DNA of 64,000 nucleotides from CAZSDP01 sp964605665 (GTDB lineage Bacteria; Planctomycetota; UBA8108; UBA1146), in contig CAZSDP010000006.1 in the NCBI GenBank assembly GCA_964605665.1, positions 62,001-126,000 on the forward strand. The letters are read 5' to 3'. This document shows positions 52,024 through 61,540 of this stretch, in pieces. Each line of letters opens with the position of its first letter. Position 1 is the first letter of the stretch. The notes beneath the pieces were generated by a model that saw only the letters and a list, made by a program, of their open reading frames with translations, did not search any database and had not been told where the DNA came from. The position numbers were made by a program, and so were the translations under genes.

Positions 52024-53253
52024 TTGAGTTATGAGCGCCGCGATTGCGGAAGGACCCCCTTGGCAGAATCCGCAGCTGCTCCTGATCCCTCTGGACGTGG
52101 CGCGTCGCGCCCGACCACAGCATCTCCTGTTCACTTCGCCCCAGTTGACCATCCTCTCGAACATACTCGGCCTGCCCGACTCGTCCTCGATGATGGGTCA
52201 GTGTTTGAAGGCTTCCACTTTGGAGCGGAACGGGCTGCCAGTGGCGAGGTCGTTTTCTCCACTGGGATGGTGGGCTATCCAGAGTCATTGACTGACCCAT
52301 CTTACCGTGGGCAGATCTTGACCTTTACCTATCCACTCATCGGTAACTATGGAGTGCCTGCAGTAAAAAGTGATCAACCGCCGGGGACGGTGATCTCAGA
52401 GTTTGAGTCGGTAAACATTCAGACCGAGGCATTGATCGTCTCAACGCTCTCTGGAGGACACACCCACTGGAATGCTGGGAAATCCCTGGAGGATTGGCTG
52501 ATCGAAGAGGGAATCCCGGGCCTGTGTGGAATCGACACTCGCGCACTCACCCGTCGGCTCAGGTCTGCTGGAACTCGCCCGGGACGTATCGAAGTTGACG
52601 GTATTTCTGAGGTACTTGAGTTTCGTGATCCAGCGACGAGAAATCTCGTGGCGGAAGTGAGCTGCAAAACGCCGGAGTTGTTTCAGGCTCCTGGCACCGG
52701 ATCACACCCGAGAGTCGTTCTTGTCGATTGTGGTGCGAAGCTGAACATCATCCGTTCTCTGAATCAAAGAGGGGCGGACGTTCTGCGCGTTCCCCACGAT
52801 CACGACTTGGAATCTGAACGCGGAGATGGATTCTTAATCTCCAATGGGCCTGGCGATCCGAAAATGGCGGAAGCGACTATCGAGCAGATCGGTCGTTTGC
52901 TGCGAGGAGACCGCCCGGTCTTTGGAATATGCTTGGGAAATCAACTCCTCTCCCTCGCCGCCGGGGCGGATACCTTCAAGTTAGACTTTGGTCATCGAGG
53001 GCAGAATCAGCCATGCCGAGAGGTTGGCACCGAACGCTGCTGGATCACCAGTCAGAATCACGGGTATGCAGTGGCGGGAGACCGGCTGCCTGACGGTTGG
53101 CATGAGTGGTTCGTCAATGCAAACGATGGATCGAATGAGGGAATTCGACACGAGAGCGGTCGATTCCGATCTGTGCAGTTTCACCCCGAAGCCAATCCTG
53201 GGCCGCGGGACGCGGCGGAACTCTTCGACCGTTTCCTGGAGGTGCTGCGATGA
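52024..53253 (+). CDS. carA: Carbamoyl-phosphate synthase small subunit
   Basis: CarA is the glutaminase that supplies ammonia to CarB for carbamoyl phosphate. Family-like sequence runs from PARLVLDDGSVFEGFHFGA (near 52171) through GMVGYPESLTDPSYRGQ to the amidotransferase domain with nucleophile Cys in FGICLGNQLL and HPEANPGP at the end. No in-frame ATG lies near the family start. I chose the TTG at 52024, which leaves about 49 extra residues; GTG at 51964 or 51979, or a non-standard start, are possible. An ATG at 52031 is in another frame. The stop overlaps carB by four bases. Confidence 0.85.
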   Translation: MSYERRDCGRTPLAESAAAPDPSGRGASRPTTASPVHFAPVDHPLEHTRPARLVLDDGSVFEGFHFGAERAASGEVVFSTGMVGYPESLTDPSYRGQILTFTYPLIGNYGVPAVKSDQPPGTVISEFESVNIQTEALIVSTLSGGHTHWNAGKSLEDWLIEEGIPGLCGIDTRALTRRLRSAGTRPGRIEVDGISEVLEFRDPATRNLVAEVSCKTPELFQAPGTGSHPRVVLVDCGAKLNIIRSLNQRGADVLRVPHDHDLESERGDGFLISNGPGDPKMAEATIEQIGRLLRGDRPVFGICLGNQLLSLAAGADTFKLDFGHRGQNQPCREVGTERCWITSQNHGYAVAGDRLPDGWHEWFVNANDGSNEGIRHESGRFRSVQFHPEANPGPRDAAELFDRFLEVLR

Positions 53254-56200
53254 GCCACGGTGAGCAACCTGCGATCGAGAGACCGGAAAAGGTTCTGATC
53301 CTCGGCAGCGGTGCGCTGAAGATTGGCGAAGCTGGAGAATTCGATTACTCCGGATCGCAAGCGATCAAGGCATTGCGCGAGGAGGGAATTCGTACCGTCC
53401 TGGTCAATCCGAACATCGCTACGATTCAGACGTCCGAGGGCCTCGCCGACGAAGTTTACTTTCTTCCGGTGAACCACGATTTTGTCACCAGAGTGATCGA
53501 GCGTGAGCGTCCCGATGCGATCCTGCTCTCGTTTGGAGGCCAAACCGCACTTAATTGTGGACTCGAGCTCTCCGATCGAGGGATCTTGGAGAAATATGGA
53601 GTGCGGGTTCTCGGTACGTCCCCAGAGACGATTCGAATCACGGAAGACCGAGAGCTTTTCGCTGAGCAGTTGCACTCGATTGGCATGCACACTCCTCACA
53701 GTCGAGCGGTTTCCACAGTTGAAGACGCACTCGCTGCCGCCCAAGAAATCAGCTATCCGGTGATGGTGAGAGCTGCATTTGCGTTAGGTGGGATGGGCAG
53801 TGGCATTGCGCAAGAGGCATCTCAACTGGAAGAGATGGCTCGTAAAGCACTGACCCACGCTCCTCAATTGCTCGTCGAAGAGTACCTCGAGGGTTGGCGA
53901 GAAATCGAATACGAAGTCGTCCGCGATCGCTATGACAACTGTGTGACGGTCTGCAACATGGAGAATGTGGACGCGCTCGGAATTCACACCGGGGAGAGCA
54001 TCGTCGTTGCCCCTTCCCAAACGTTGACCGACCAGGAGTACCACAAGCTTCGAGACATCTCGACGACTCTCATCCGGCACCTCAAGGTTGTCGGTGAGTG
54101 TAATGTTCAATTCGCCTTGCATCCCAGCAGTGACGAGTATCGCATCATCGAAGTGAACGCGCGTCTGTCTCGCTCTTCTGCACTCGCCTCGAAGGCAACC
54201 GGCTACCCACTCGCTTTCGTTGCGGCGAAACTCGCTCTTGGATACTCACTGCATGCCGTTCCTAATTCGATTACTGAAGTGACCTTCAGCTGCTTCGAAC
54301 CAGCTCTCGACTATGTGGTGATCAAGATCCCGCGTTGGGACTTGAAAAAGTTCAAGAGAGTTTCTCTGGAGCTCGGCAGTGAAATGAAGAGCGTCGGAGA
54401 AGTGATGGCCATAGGCCGTAGCTTCGAAGAGGCACTCCAAAAAGCGTGTCGAATGCTCGGGGTCGGAGCGCATGGAGTCTTGTGCAATTCCTTCTCGTTC
54501 GGAAACGAAGACTCGATCTCCGAATTAGAAGATCAGCTTTCCACTGCTACTGAAATGAGAATTTTCGCGATCGCCGAGGCATTTCGTCGAGGTCTAGACC
54601 TCGAGAGAGTCCACGCATTGACTCGGATCACTCCTTGGTTTCTTGAGCGCGTGATTGAATTGGTCACGACTGCGAGCAAAATTTCGGAGTACTCCCTGAA
54701 TGAGTTACCTCCAGGCCTATTGCGACATGCGAAGTGTGCTGGATTCTCCGACAACCAGATTTCGAGATTGCTCAAAAGAACAGAGCAGCTGCCGCGCGGA
54801 TATAGCGCGATGCTGAAGGTCCGCGAGCGTCGGAAGGAACTCGGGATTCTCCCGGTAACCAATCAGATCGATACCTTGGCAGCAGAGTATCCGGCCAAGA
54901 CCAACTACCTCTACCTCACCTATCATGGTAGCGAAGATGATATTGAGCGCAGCAGTGTACGTCCGCAGATTGTTCTCGGTGGTGGGGCGTACAGAATCGG
55001 AAGTTCCGTTGAATTCGATTGGTGTGCGGTCAATGCCGCTCAGAGTCTCGCCGCGAACGGTCATTCCACGGTTCTGATCAACTTCAACCCCGAGACTGTT
55101 TCGACCGATTACGACACGTGCGATCGATTGTACTTCGATGAGTTGTCACTCGAGCGTGTGCTCGACATCTGTGACAAAGAAGATCCCCTTGGGGTTGTGA
55201 TCAGTGTTGGAGGTCAGATTCCTAATCAGTTGGCGGTGCCGCTCGGAGAGCAGGGTGTCCCTGTTCTCGGGACATCTGTTGACTCCATCGATCGTGCAGA
55301 AAACAGAGAGAAATTCAGTACGCTTCTCGACGATCTGGGAATAGATCAGCCTGAGTGGCGCGAACTGACTTCGCTCGACGACGCATTGAGCTTTGCAGAG
55401 AACACCGGTTATCCGGTTTTGATTCGACCTTCTTATGTCTTGAGTGGGGCAGCGATGAGCGTTGCACACTCTGATCAAGAACTCGCTGAGTACTTGGACG
55501 CAGCGACGGAAGTCTCGAAAGACTTTCCCGTTGTGATCTCAAAATTCATTGCAGGTGCAAAAGAAATCGAACTCGACGGTGTCGCCCAATCCGGTCGATT
55601 GATTTGTTTCGCTATTTCAGAGCATGTTGAGCAAGCAGGTGTTCATTCGGGTGACGCAACGATAGTCTTCCCGTCGCAGCGGCTGTATTTGGAGACGGTC
55701 CGAAGGATCAAGAAGATTGCTCGGGGGATTGCGAGTGCTCTGGAGATTACTGGGCCGTTCAACATTCAGTTCATTGCTCGGGACAATCGAATCCAAGTGA
55801 TCGAGTGCAATTTGCGTGCATCCAGGAGCTTCCCCTTTGTTTCCAAAATCTTGAAAGAGAATCTCATCGACTATGCCGTTCGGGCGATGCTCGGTGAAGA
55901 GGTTGAGTCACCGGCGAAGTCAGCGTTTGACTGCGACTACGTTGGGGTGAAGGCGCCTCAATTCAGCTTCTCTCGTTTGAAAGGGGCCGACCCACTACTC
56001 GGGGTGGAGATGGCCTCGACCGGGGAAGTTGCCTGCCTGGGACACGACGTTCACAGCGCCTATCTCAAGGCGCTCGTCTCAGTTGGTTTCAAGATCCCAA
56101 CCAAGGGAGTTTTGCTGACCACCGGGACGATCGAAAGCAAAGCTGCCTTTTTGCCGAGTGCGCGTAAGCTGGTCCAGCTTCGTCTGCCGATCTTCGCCAC

Positions 56201-56507
56201 GCCGGGAACTCACGCGTTCTTGGCGGAACATGGTATCGAATCGACATTGCTCTACCCTCCTCTTGAGGAGAGTCAGCCGAACGTTATCGACCATTTGGAG
56301 TCAGGAAAGATCGACTTGGTGATCAATGTACCCAGATCGTTGGAGCGCAGAGATCTGTCGAGCGGATATCTGATTCGCAGAAAATCGGTCGATTTTGGAG
56401 TGAGTCTTTTCACCAATATTCAAGCAGCGGAGCTCTTCGTCGATTCTCTCGTTGCAGTGACATCGATGGAAGATCTGAAGATAAAGCCTTGGCGTGAGTA
56501 CGGTTGA
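53250..56507 (+). CDS. carB: Carbamoyl-phosphate synthase large subunit, eukaryote-like type
   Basis: The 1,085-residue CarB makes carbamoyl phosphate for arginine and pyrimidine synthesis. It has two ATP-grasp halves: VLILGSGALKIGEAGEFDYS (residues 15-34) with VRAAFALGGMGSG, and VLGGGAYRIGSSVEFDWCAV (about 575) with SYVLSGAAMSVA, then an MGS-like allosteric domain from about 930. Several stretches (YPAKTNYLYLTYHG, VSTDYDTCDRLYFDE, FSRLKGADPLLGVEMASTGE) follow the pattern of animal CAD/CPS1 more than E. coli CarB. Bacteroidetes also have such forms, so this is a known subfamily and not proof of transfer. Confidence 0.95.
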   Translation: MSHGEQPAIERPEKVLILGSGALKIGEAGEFDYSGSQAIKALREEGIRTVLVNPNIATIQTSEGLADEVYFLPVNHDFVTRVIERERPDAILLSFGGQTALNCGLELSDRGILEKYGVRVLGTSPETIRITEDRELFAEQLHSIGMHTPHSRAVSTVEDALAAAQEISYPVMVRAAFALGGMGSGIAQEASQLEEMARKALTHAPQLLVEEYLEGWREIEYEVVRDRYDNCVTVCNMENVDALGIHTGESIVVAPSQTLTDQEYHKLRDISTTLIRHLKVVGECNVQFALHPSSDEYRIIEVNARLSRSSALASKATGYPLAFVAAKLALGYSLHAVPNSITEVTFSCFEPALDYVVIKIPRWDLKKFKRVSLELGSEMKSVGEVMAIGRSFEEALQKACRMLGVGAHGVLCNSFSFGNEDSISELEDQLSTATEMRIFAIAEAFRRGLDLERVHALTRITPWFLERVIELVTTASKISEYSLNELPPGLLRHAKCAGFSDNQISRLLKRTEQLPRGYSAMLKVRERRKELGILPVTNQIDTLAAEYPAKTNYLYLTYHGSEDDIERSSVRPQIVLGGGAYRIGSSVEFDWCAVNAAQSLAANGHSTVLINFNPETVSTDYDTCDRLYFDELSLERVLDICDKEDPLGVVISVGGQIPNQLAVPLGEQGVPVLGTSVDSIDRAENREKFSTLLDDLGIDQPEWRELTSLDDALSFAENTGYPVLIRPSYVLSGAAMSVAHSDQELAEYLDAATEVSKDFPVVISKFIAGAKEIELDGVAQSGRLICFAISEHVEQAGVHSGDATIVFPSQRLYLETVRRIKKIARGIASALEITGPFNIQFIARDNRIQVIECNLRASRSFPFVSKILKENLIDYAVRAMLGEEVESPAKSAFDCDYVGVKAPQFSFSRLKGADPLLGVEMASTGEVACLGHDVHSAYLKALVSVGFKIPTKGVLLTTGTIESKAAFLPSARKLVQLRLPIFATPGTHAFLAEHGIESTLLYPPLEESQPNVIDHLESGKIDLVINVPRSLERRDLSSGYLIRRKSVDFGVSLFTNIQAAELFVDSLVAVTSMEDLKIKPWREYG

Positions 56508-56529
56508 TCCTCGCCACAGCTGCGAGGAT
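56507..56529 (+). terminator. Stem-loop at carB stop codon
   Basis: ATCCTCGC (56507-56514) pairs with GCGAGGAT (56522-56529) around a seven-base loop. The helix starts at the last base of the carB stop codon and is followed by TTGG, a weak U-tract. It may end the carAB transcript. Confidence 0.4.
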
Positions 56530-56648
56530 TTGGCTGCTCGATATCGTTTGGTGAGCCTAGGCGAAGTCTGCGAAACCTCCGCGTGAGTCTGGGGTTTTTC
56601 TAATTCGAGCCTCAGTTGTAGATTTACACTTTTGAGAGGGAAGACACC

Positions 56649-57137
56649 GTGTCAAAAATAGTGATGACGATCGCATTCTTGTTCACTTTGATCGCGATCT
56701 GGTCTTTAGCGCCCGCGGGGGGGGAAATTGCTCGCGCGGACGGCGATTCGAAACTCGACCAAGGTATGGAGAAGCTGAACCGAGGATTCCGAGGAATGCG
56801 CCGCGCTCGTGGAGACATTCAAAAGACTCTAGAGCTCATCCCCGGGATGCAAGAAGGTGCTTTGATGTCGAAGGGGGAAATGCCCCATGTCGTGGAAGAT
56901 ATCAAGGACGAGAAGGAGCGAGCAGAGGCGTTGAAGCGCTACCGTATTCAGATGATCGACCTGATGACGGAGCTGCTGGTGTTGGAGAAAGCCGCCTTGA
57001 ATGGCGAGGCGGAGAGCGTAACGGCAAGTGTTCAGAAGCTCGGTCGATTGCAGAAGACCGGGCATGATGAGTTCCGCGAGGAAGAAGAAGGGGAGCGCCG
57101 CAGGGGACGTGGGCGAGGTGGTCGCGGAGGTCAGTGA
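56649..57137 (+). CDS. Cytochrome b562-like secreted protein with RG-rich tail
   Basis: The 162-residue precursor has a Sec signal (IVMTIAFLFTLIAIWSLAPA). The mature part is a predicted four-helix bundle: MEKLNRGFRGMRRARGDI carries the Met expected as a heme ligand, and KLGRLQKTGHDEFREEEE the His. These fit the soluble cytochrome b562 family, in which heme is not always retained. The C-terminus is a basic Arg/Gly tail (RRGRGRGGRGGQ) not typical of the family. The start is a GTG with AGAGGGAAG upstream. It is convergent with the protease gene, with a shared terminator. Confidence 0.7.
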   Translation: MSKIVMTIAFLFTLIAIWSLAPAGGEIARADGDSKLDQGMEKLNRGFRGMRRARGDIQKTLELIPGMQEGALMSKGEMPHVVEDIKDEKERAEALKRYRIQMIDLMTELLVLEKAALNGEAESVTASVQKLGRLQKTGHDEFREEEEGERRRGRGRGGRGGQ

Positions 57138-57232
57138 CCTAGGATCGATCGTCCGTCCAATGCGTGATCTGCGAGTTCAACTTTCAGCTCGCTCTCGAAG
57201 AGCTGAATCTTGATCAAGCTCAGTATCAAAGC

Positions 57233-57274
57233 AAAAGAGAGGGTTTTCGCTGAAAGCGAAAACCCTCTCTTTTT
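57233..57274. terminator. Bidirectional Rho-independent terminator
   Basis: AGAGAGGGTTTTCGCT (57236-57251) pairs perfectly with AGCGAAAACCCTCTCT (57255-57270) around loop GAA, with A-tract before and T-tract after. It sits between the convergent cytochrome-like and protease genes and can serve both. Confidence 0.95.
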
Positions 57275-57298
57275 AAATCGATCAGTCTCGAGTCGAGC

Positions 57299-59605
57299 TT
57301 AGAGCTTCTTTTCCTTTTCAAACTTCTTCGCAAAGACCTCGTACTGTGGAATCGTTTCAGGAGAGCTGTCGATCTTCTTCAGGAGTTCAACAATGGCTCC
57401 CTGCAGTTGGCGATCCTCATTGAAGTCGCAGGCAAACTGACGTCCTCGCTTATCCTCGAATCGACGACGAATCTTGCTGCGAAGATGATAGCGAATGTCA
57501 TCCGAAGAGGCGTTGGAGATGTTTCGATCTGTAAAGTACTCATCGAATTCGGGATAGGGCTCGGTGCTTCCGCCGTCACCCTCTCTCGCGATGATCTCAA
57601 AGGTATCTTCATGGTCAGCGAAGTACTTCTCGAGGTACTCGGTGAAGACATCTTCTTCGACGAGCTTGTTGATCGCTTCTAGGCGCCAGAGAGCGATATC
57701 TTCTGGCTCGATCGTCACGTCGGGTTCGACCCCGCCTTCCTCGATCACTTTTCCGTCGCTGTCTCTCTTCGCGTGTATCGACCGCCCGCTTGGCAAGTAG
57801 TAGTACTGGACAGTGAGCCGAAGAGTGGTTTCGCCTCCCAGCTCCTCATTGATCTGACGCGGCATATTCAGGAGACGCTGAACGCTCCCTTTTCCGAAGG
57901 TCTTTTCGCCGATGATTGTGGCCCGATCGAAGTCCTGCAGTGCTCCGGAGACGATTTCTGAAGCGCTGGCGCTCGAACTATTGACGAGCACGACAAGAGG
58001 CCAGTTGCCGCGGATTTTCTTCGTGGCGTACTTGCTCGAGGTGTCGAAACGGCCGCTAGGGGCCTTTTGCGTGACGATTGGAAGCTCCGTGTTCGACACA
58101 AAGTTATCAACCAGATCGACTGCCGCTTGGAGATAGCCACCAGGGTTGTAGCGCAGGTCGAGGATCAGTCCCTTCATCCCTTGGGAGCTGAGGTCATCGA
58201 GCGCGGCCTCTACTTCATCGACGGCTGTATCCCCAAACTGCGCCAAGCTGATGTAGCCAATCTCTCCAGGGAGCATCGAATGGCGAACCGAGTCGAGGTG
58301 GATCAGCCTGCGAGTGATGGAGAAGGGCTTTGGCTCTTTCCAGCCACGACGGTGCACTTTCACTTCGACCGGAGTACCGGGCTGCCCTTTGAGTTTCTTG
58401 ACGATTTCATCGAGCCGAAGTCCCTGGGTTGAGAATCCAGCCACTTCGGTCAGCAGATCGTCGGTAAGGAGTCCGACCTCGTAAGCGGGGCCTTTGTAGA
58501 TGGGGCGGAGGATCTTCAAGTAGTCGGTGTCTGGATCTTTGCCGACTTGGGCGCCGATTCCCGCGTATTCACCGCTGATTCCCTCATAGAAGTCGAGAGT
58601 GTCCTTGACGTCCATGAACGATGAGAATGGATCGAGGCTATCGACCATCCCCTTCGCCGCGGCGACCAGAAGACGCTCGCGATCGAGCCGCTTTGGATCG
58701 GCATAAAAGTATTCGATCCGGTCGAGCAGATCGTCAATGAGAGGGAACCGAGTTGTCAGATTCTTGGTGCGTTGCGATCGCTCGACGCGGTCCACTTGCA
58801 GCTTGAGCTCGCGTTCGAGCTGGAGAATCTTCTGCTGGAGCGCTTCATTGGCGACCTCTTGGGTGGGTGGGGTCGCGTCGAGATCACGCTCTAGACGTCG
58901 CATCAGACGATCTTGTTGGAGGAGAAGACGCGCTTGTTCTCCACGTTCACTCGGTTCCAGTTCCAAATCGCGGAGGACTGATTTGACCTTGCCATCGAAG
59001 AGACCCATTCTTCCGAGGGCGAGCGCGGCGGGATCGCGTCCTTCAGCACTGTCGACGTCGAGCAAGGGTAAGAGAGCGTCGCGAGCTGCGGTACGGTCGC
59101 CGCTGACCTTGAACAGTGCTACTGCCGTCGGTACGCGTAGAGCCGCGTCATTCTTCGCCTCACCATCGAGGAGGGCTCGGAGCGCCTTCTCCGCGGTCGG
59201 GGTAGCGAAGTCTCCCAGGAGTCGGATGGCGGCGACCCGACGGTCCGCCTCTGCGCTCGAGTCGCTGGCGAGCTGGATCAAGGGGCGCTCGACCGAATCG
59301 ACTTCCCCGAGTGAAATCAGGGTTTTTGCTGCCATCAATCGGCGGTTGGGAACTTCAGAGCCGAGGGAGCTCCGAAGCCACGGAATCACGTCATCTCCGA
59401 GGGCTTCAAGTGTCCTGGAGCCTTGCCAGGCTTCCGCCAGACTGCGCGTTTCGTAGCGCTCAAAAACCTCTTCTGCGGCTTTCTCCACATCGGGGGTTTG
59501 GGCTGCTAAGCCACTCGCAAGGACGGTGAGAAGCATCAGAGCGGGAATGACCGCTGAGGCGACTGAAGAGGGGACAGGGAGTAAACGGCGAGTCATCGAC
59601 CGCAT
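57299..59605 (-). CDS. HEAT-repeat/PDZ/S41 C-terminal processing protease
   Basis: The 768-residue protein has a Sec signal (VIPALMLLTVLASGLAAQ). Residues 40-230 are HEAT-like helical repeats (LRSSLGSEVPNRRLMAAKTL, VAAIRLLGDFATPTAEKAL), a feature of neither CtpA nor Prc. A coiled-coil stretch follows (235-280), then the tail-specific protease core: DPFSSFMD, a PDZ domain (350-430, YLKILRPIYKGPAYEVGLL) and the S41 domain with LDLRYNPGG, the Ser in VNSSSASASEIV near 540 and the Lys in GEKTFGKGSVQ near 565. A helical region of 100 residues ends the protein. Such periplasmic proteases process or degrade envelope proteins. Confidence 0.92.
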   Translation of the reverse strand: MRSMTRRLLPVPSSVASAVIPALMLLTVLASGLAAQTPDVEKAAEEVFERYETRSLAEAWQGSRTLEALGDDVIPWLRSSLGSEVPNRRLMAAKTLISLGEVDSVERPLIQLASDSSAEADRRVAAIRLLGDFATPTAEKALRALLDGEAKNDAALRVPTAVALFKVSGDRTAARDALLPLLDVDSAEGRDPAALALGRMGLFDGKVKSVLRDLELEPSERGEQARLLLQQDRLMRRLERDLDATPPTQEVANEALQQKILQLERELKLQVDRVERSQRTKNLTTRFPLIDDLLDRIEYFYADPKRLDRERLLVAAAKGMVDSLDPFSSFMDVKDTLDFYEGISGEYAGIGAQVGKDPDTDYLKILRPIYKGPAYEVGLLTDDLLTEVAGFSTQGLRLDEIVKKLKGQPGTPVEVKVHRRGWKEPKPFSITRRLIHLDSVRHSMLPGEIGYISLAQFGDTAVDEVEAALDDLSSQGMKGLILDLRYNPGGYLQAAVDLVDNFVSNTELPIVTQKAPSGRFDTSSKYATKKIRGNWPLVVLVNSSSASASEIVSGALQDFDRATIIGEKTFGKGSVQRLLNMPRQINEELGGETTLRLTVQYYYLPSGRSIHAKRDSDGKVIEEGGVEPDVTIEPEDIALWRLEAINKLVEEDVFTEYLEKYFADHEDTFEIIAREGDGGSTEPYPEFDEYFTDRNISNASSDDIRYHLRSKIRRRFEDKRGRQFACDFNEDRQLQGAIVELLKKIDSSPETIPQYEVFAKKFEKEKKL

Positions 59606-59915
59606 TTGAGGCTCCTTCTCAGGTGTGAGGTGCGAACGGGCCGTTGCAAACTCTTCTCTTAAAAGGTTTTTCGGCAGGATGGCCGTTCAGCTCCTGATGG
59701 AATCATAACACTCTAGCAACTGGGCCGCCAACGAGCCCGGAGTGGTGCAATCGTGTTTTCTCGCCGTTTCCAGCCTCTGTATGCGCAGATCCGCGAGTGG
59801 TCGGAATGCGACCGCTGCTGCGGACGGGGTCACCAACAACAAATCTGGTTGCCAGTACTGCTCAGCCACTTATTCTCGCCGGGGAGCGGTCCCCCTCATT
59901 TGGAGGGACAGCGAG
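59606..59915. other. Divergent intergenic region between protease and comM
   Basis: No gene is visible. A TATGAT-like -10 element on the minus strand (59702-59707) lies upstream of the protease, without a matching -35. Reading upstream of the comM start gives Cys/Arg-rich sequence unlike the family, so that part is taken as leader. Confidence 0.4.
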
Positions 59916-61451
59916 ATGTTTCGGATTCAGTCGGGTGACGTTTATGGGATCGAAGGCCGCGTTGTCGAGATCGAAGTCGATCTCATTCCAACCCTACGCA
60001 GTTTTGTCATCAGCGGACTTCCCGGTCCGGGAATTCGAGAATCGCGTGATCGGATTCAATCAGCGATTCACAATCAGGGGTTCCAGTTTCCGCTCCAAGA
60101 GAGAATCGTGGTCAACTTGGCCCCTGCGAGCACCGAGAAGGACGGTGCGGCTTTTGATCTCCCGATCGCCCTGGGGATTCTCGCGCGTTCTGGCCAGATT
60201 GAGTTCCACGGTGAAGCGTGGGGTTGTTTTGGCGAACTCGCGCTCGATGGACGAGTCAGACCGGTTTCAGGGACGCTGGGGATCGTCTCGGCTCTGATCG
60301 ATGCGGGAATCTCCAAGATCTTGGTCCCCGCCGAATCGCTCGGTGAAGCCCGGGCCGTGGCGGGCGCTCGAATTGAAGGAGTGCGCAATCTATCGAGTGC
60401 GGTTGCGGTCATCACCGGCCAAGCCGAAGGTGAATCGATCACGACGATCGATCGGGCCCCTCTCTCTTCTTCCTCATCTCCAGACTTTCGAGATGTGATC
60501 GGACAGAAGGAAGCGAAGCGTGCCTTGGCGATCGCAGCGGCGGGAGAACACAATGTTCTTTTGGTCGGTCCTCCCGGGGCGGGGAAGAGCTTCCTCGCGC
60601 GGAGGCTTCCTTCACTGCTTCCCCCCCTCGAGCCGGCGGAGTCTTTGGAGGTCACTCGAATCCTTTCGTCGGTGGGGCGTCATGACGGGCGAGGTTTAGT
60701 CCAAGATCGCCCATACCGGGCTCCCCATCACACAGTCTCTTGGGCTGGTTTGGTCGGTGGTGGCTCGACTCCGACTCCCGGAGAAATCACCCTTGCTCAC
60801 CGTGGAGTCTTGTTTCTCGACGAGCTTCCTGAGTACCCAAGGCGATGCCTCGAAGCCCTCCGGGAACCTCTCGAAGAGGGCCATATCTCCATCGCGCGGA
60901 GTGGCTGCAGCCTGACCTTCCCGGCACGCTTTATTTTGGTGGCAGCGATGAATCCCTGCCCCTGCGGGTTTGCCACCCATCCGCGGCGGAAGTGTCGTTG
61001 TCGGGCCGAGAGGATCTTCCAATACTTAGATGGTCTCTCTGGTCCGCTCCTTGATCGCATCGATGTTCGCTTGAGTGTCGAAGGCATGGCCGGTGATCAC
61101 CTTCTTTCTGTCGAGAAGGAAGAGGACGACACTCCGAGCTTGAGGCATTCGGTGGAAAGAGCGATTCGCTTTCGGCGTCAAAGGGACCAGCACTTTCCGA
61201 ACCGAGCCCTCGACTGGGAGTCTCGACACCGGTGGGCTCGGCTCTCAGATCGATCTCGTCCTCTTCTCTTAGCAAATGCTGCGGAGTTGGAGCTGTCGAC
61301 GCGGGGGATCACTCGAGTCTTGCGCCTCGCACGAACTTGCGCCGATCTCGAGGAAAACCGGGAGATCGAAGTCCGACATCTGATGGAGGCCCTCGAGTAT
61401 CGTGCCCCCCGCGGAGGTGCAGGTTTCGGTGGTTGGCTTGCGGATCGTTGA
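59916..61451 (+). CDS. comM: ComM/YifB-type Mg-chelatase-like AAA+ ATPase
   Basis: ComM is a hexameric helicase that promotes branch migration during natural transformation, and is widespread. The 511-residue protein has the N-terminal ChlI-like domain (VEIEVDLIPTLRSFVISGLP, RDRIQSAIHNQGFQFP), the Walker A GPPGAGKSFLARRLPSLLP near 215, HTVSWAGLVGGGSTPTPGEI, Walker B GVLFLDELPEY and a Cys cluster NPCPCG...CRC. The ATG at 59916 has GGAGGGA upstream; longer frames would add Cys/Arg-rich residues unlike the family. Natural transformation genes beyond this and the pilins were not seen in the window. Confidence 0.93.
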   Translation: MFRIQSGDVYGIEGRVVEIEVDLIPTLRSFVISGLPGPGIRESRDRIQSAIHNQGFQFPLQERIVVNLAPASTEKDGAAFDLPIALGILARSGQIEFHGEAWGCFGELALDGRVRPVSGTLGIVSALIDAGISKILVPAESLGEARAVAGARIEGVRNLSSAVAVITGQAEGESITTIDRAPLSSSSSPDFRDVIGQKEAKRALAIAAAGEHNVLLVGPPGAGKSFLARRLPSLLPPLEPAESLEVTRILSSVGRHDGRGLVQDRPYRAPHHTVSWAGLVGGGSTPTPGEITLAHRGVLFLDELPEYPRRCLEALREPLEEGHISIARSGCSLTFPARFILVAAMNPCPCGFATHPRRKCRCRAERIFQYLDGLSGPLLDRIDVRLSVEGMAGDHLLSVEKEEDDTPSLRHSVERAIRFRRQRDQHFPNRALDWESRHRWARLSDRSRPLLLANAAELELSTRGITRVLRLARTCADLEENREIEVRHLMEALEYRAPRGGAGFGGWLADR

Positions 61452-61540
61452 CGGGGTGGGGTTGCAGCCGCGGCTGAAGCCGGCATCCTAGTGGTGCCCA
61501 GGGGAAGGTCTCCTGAGTTGAATCCCGAAGAAGGAGTCTC

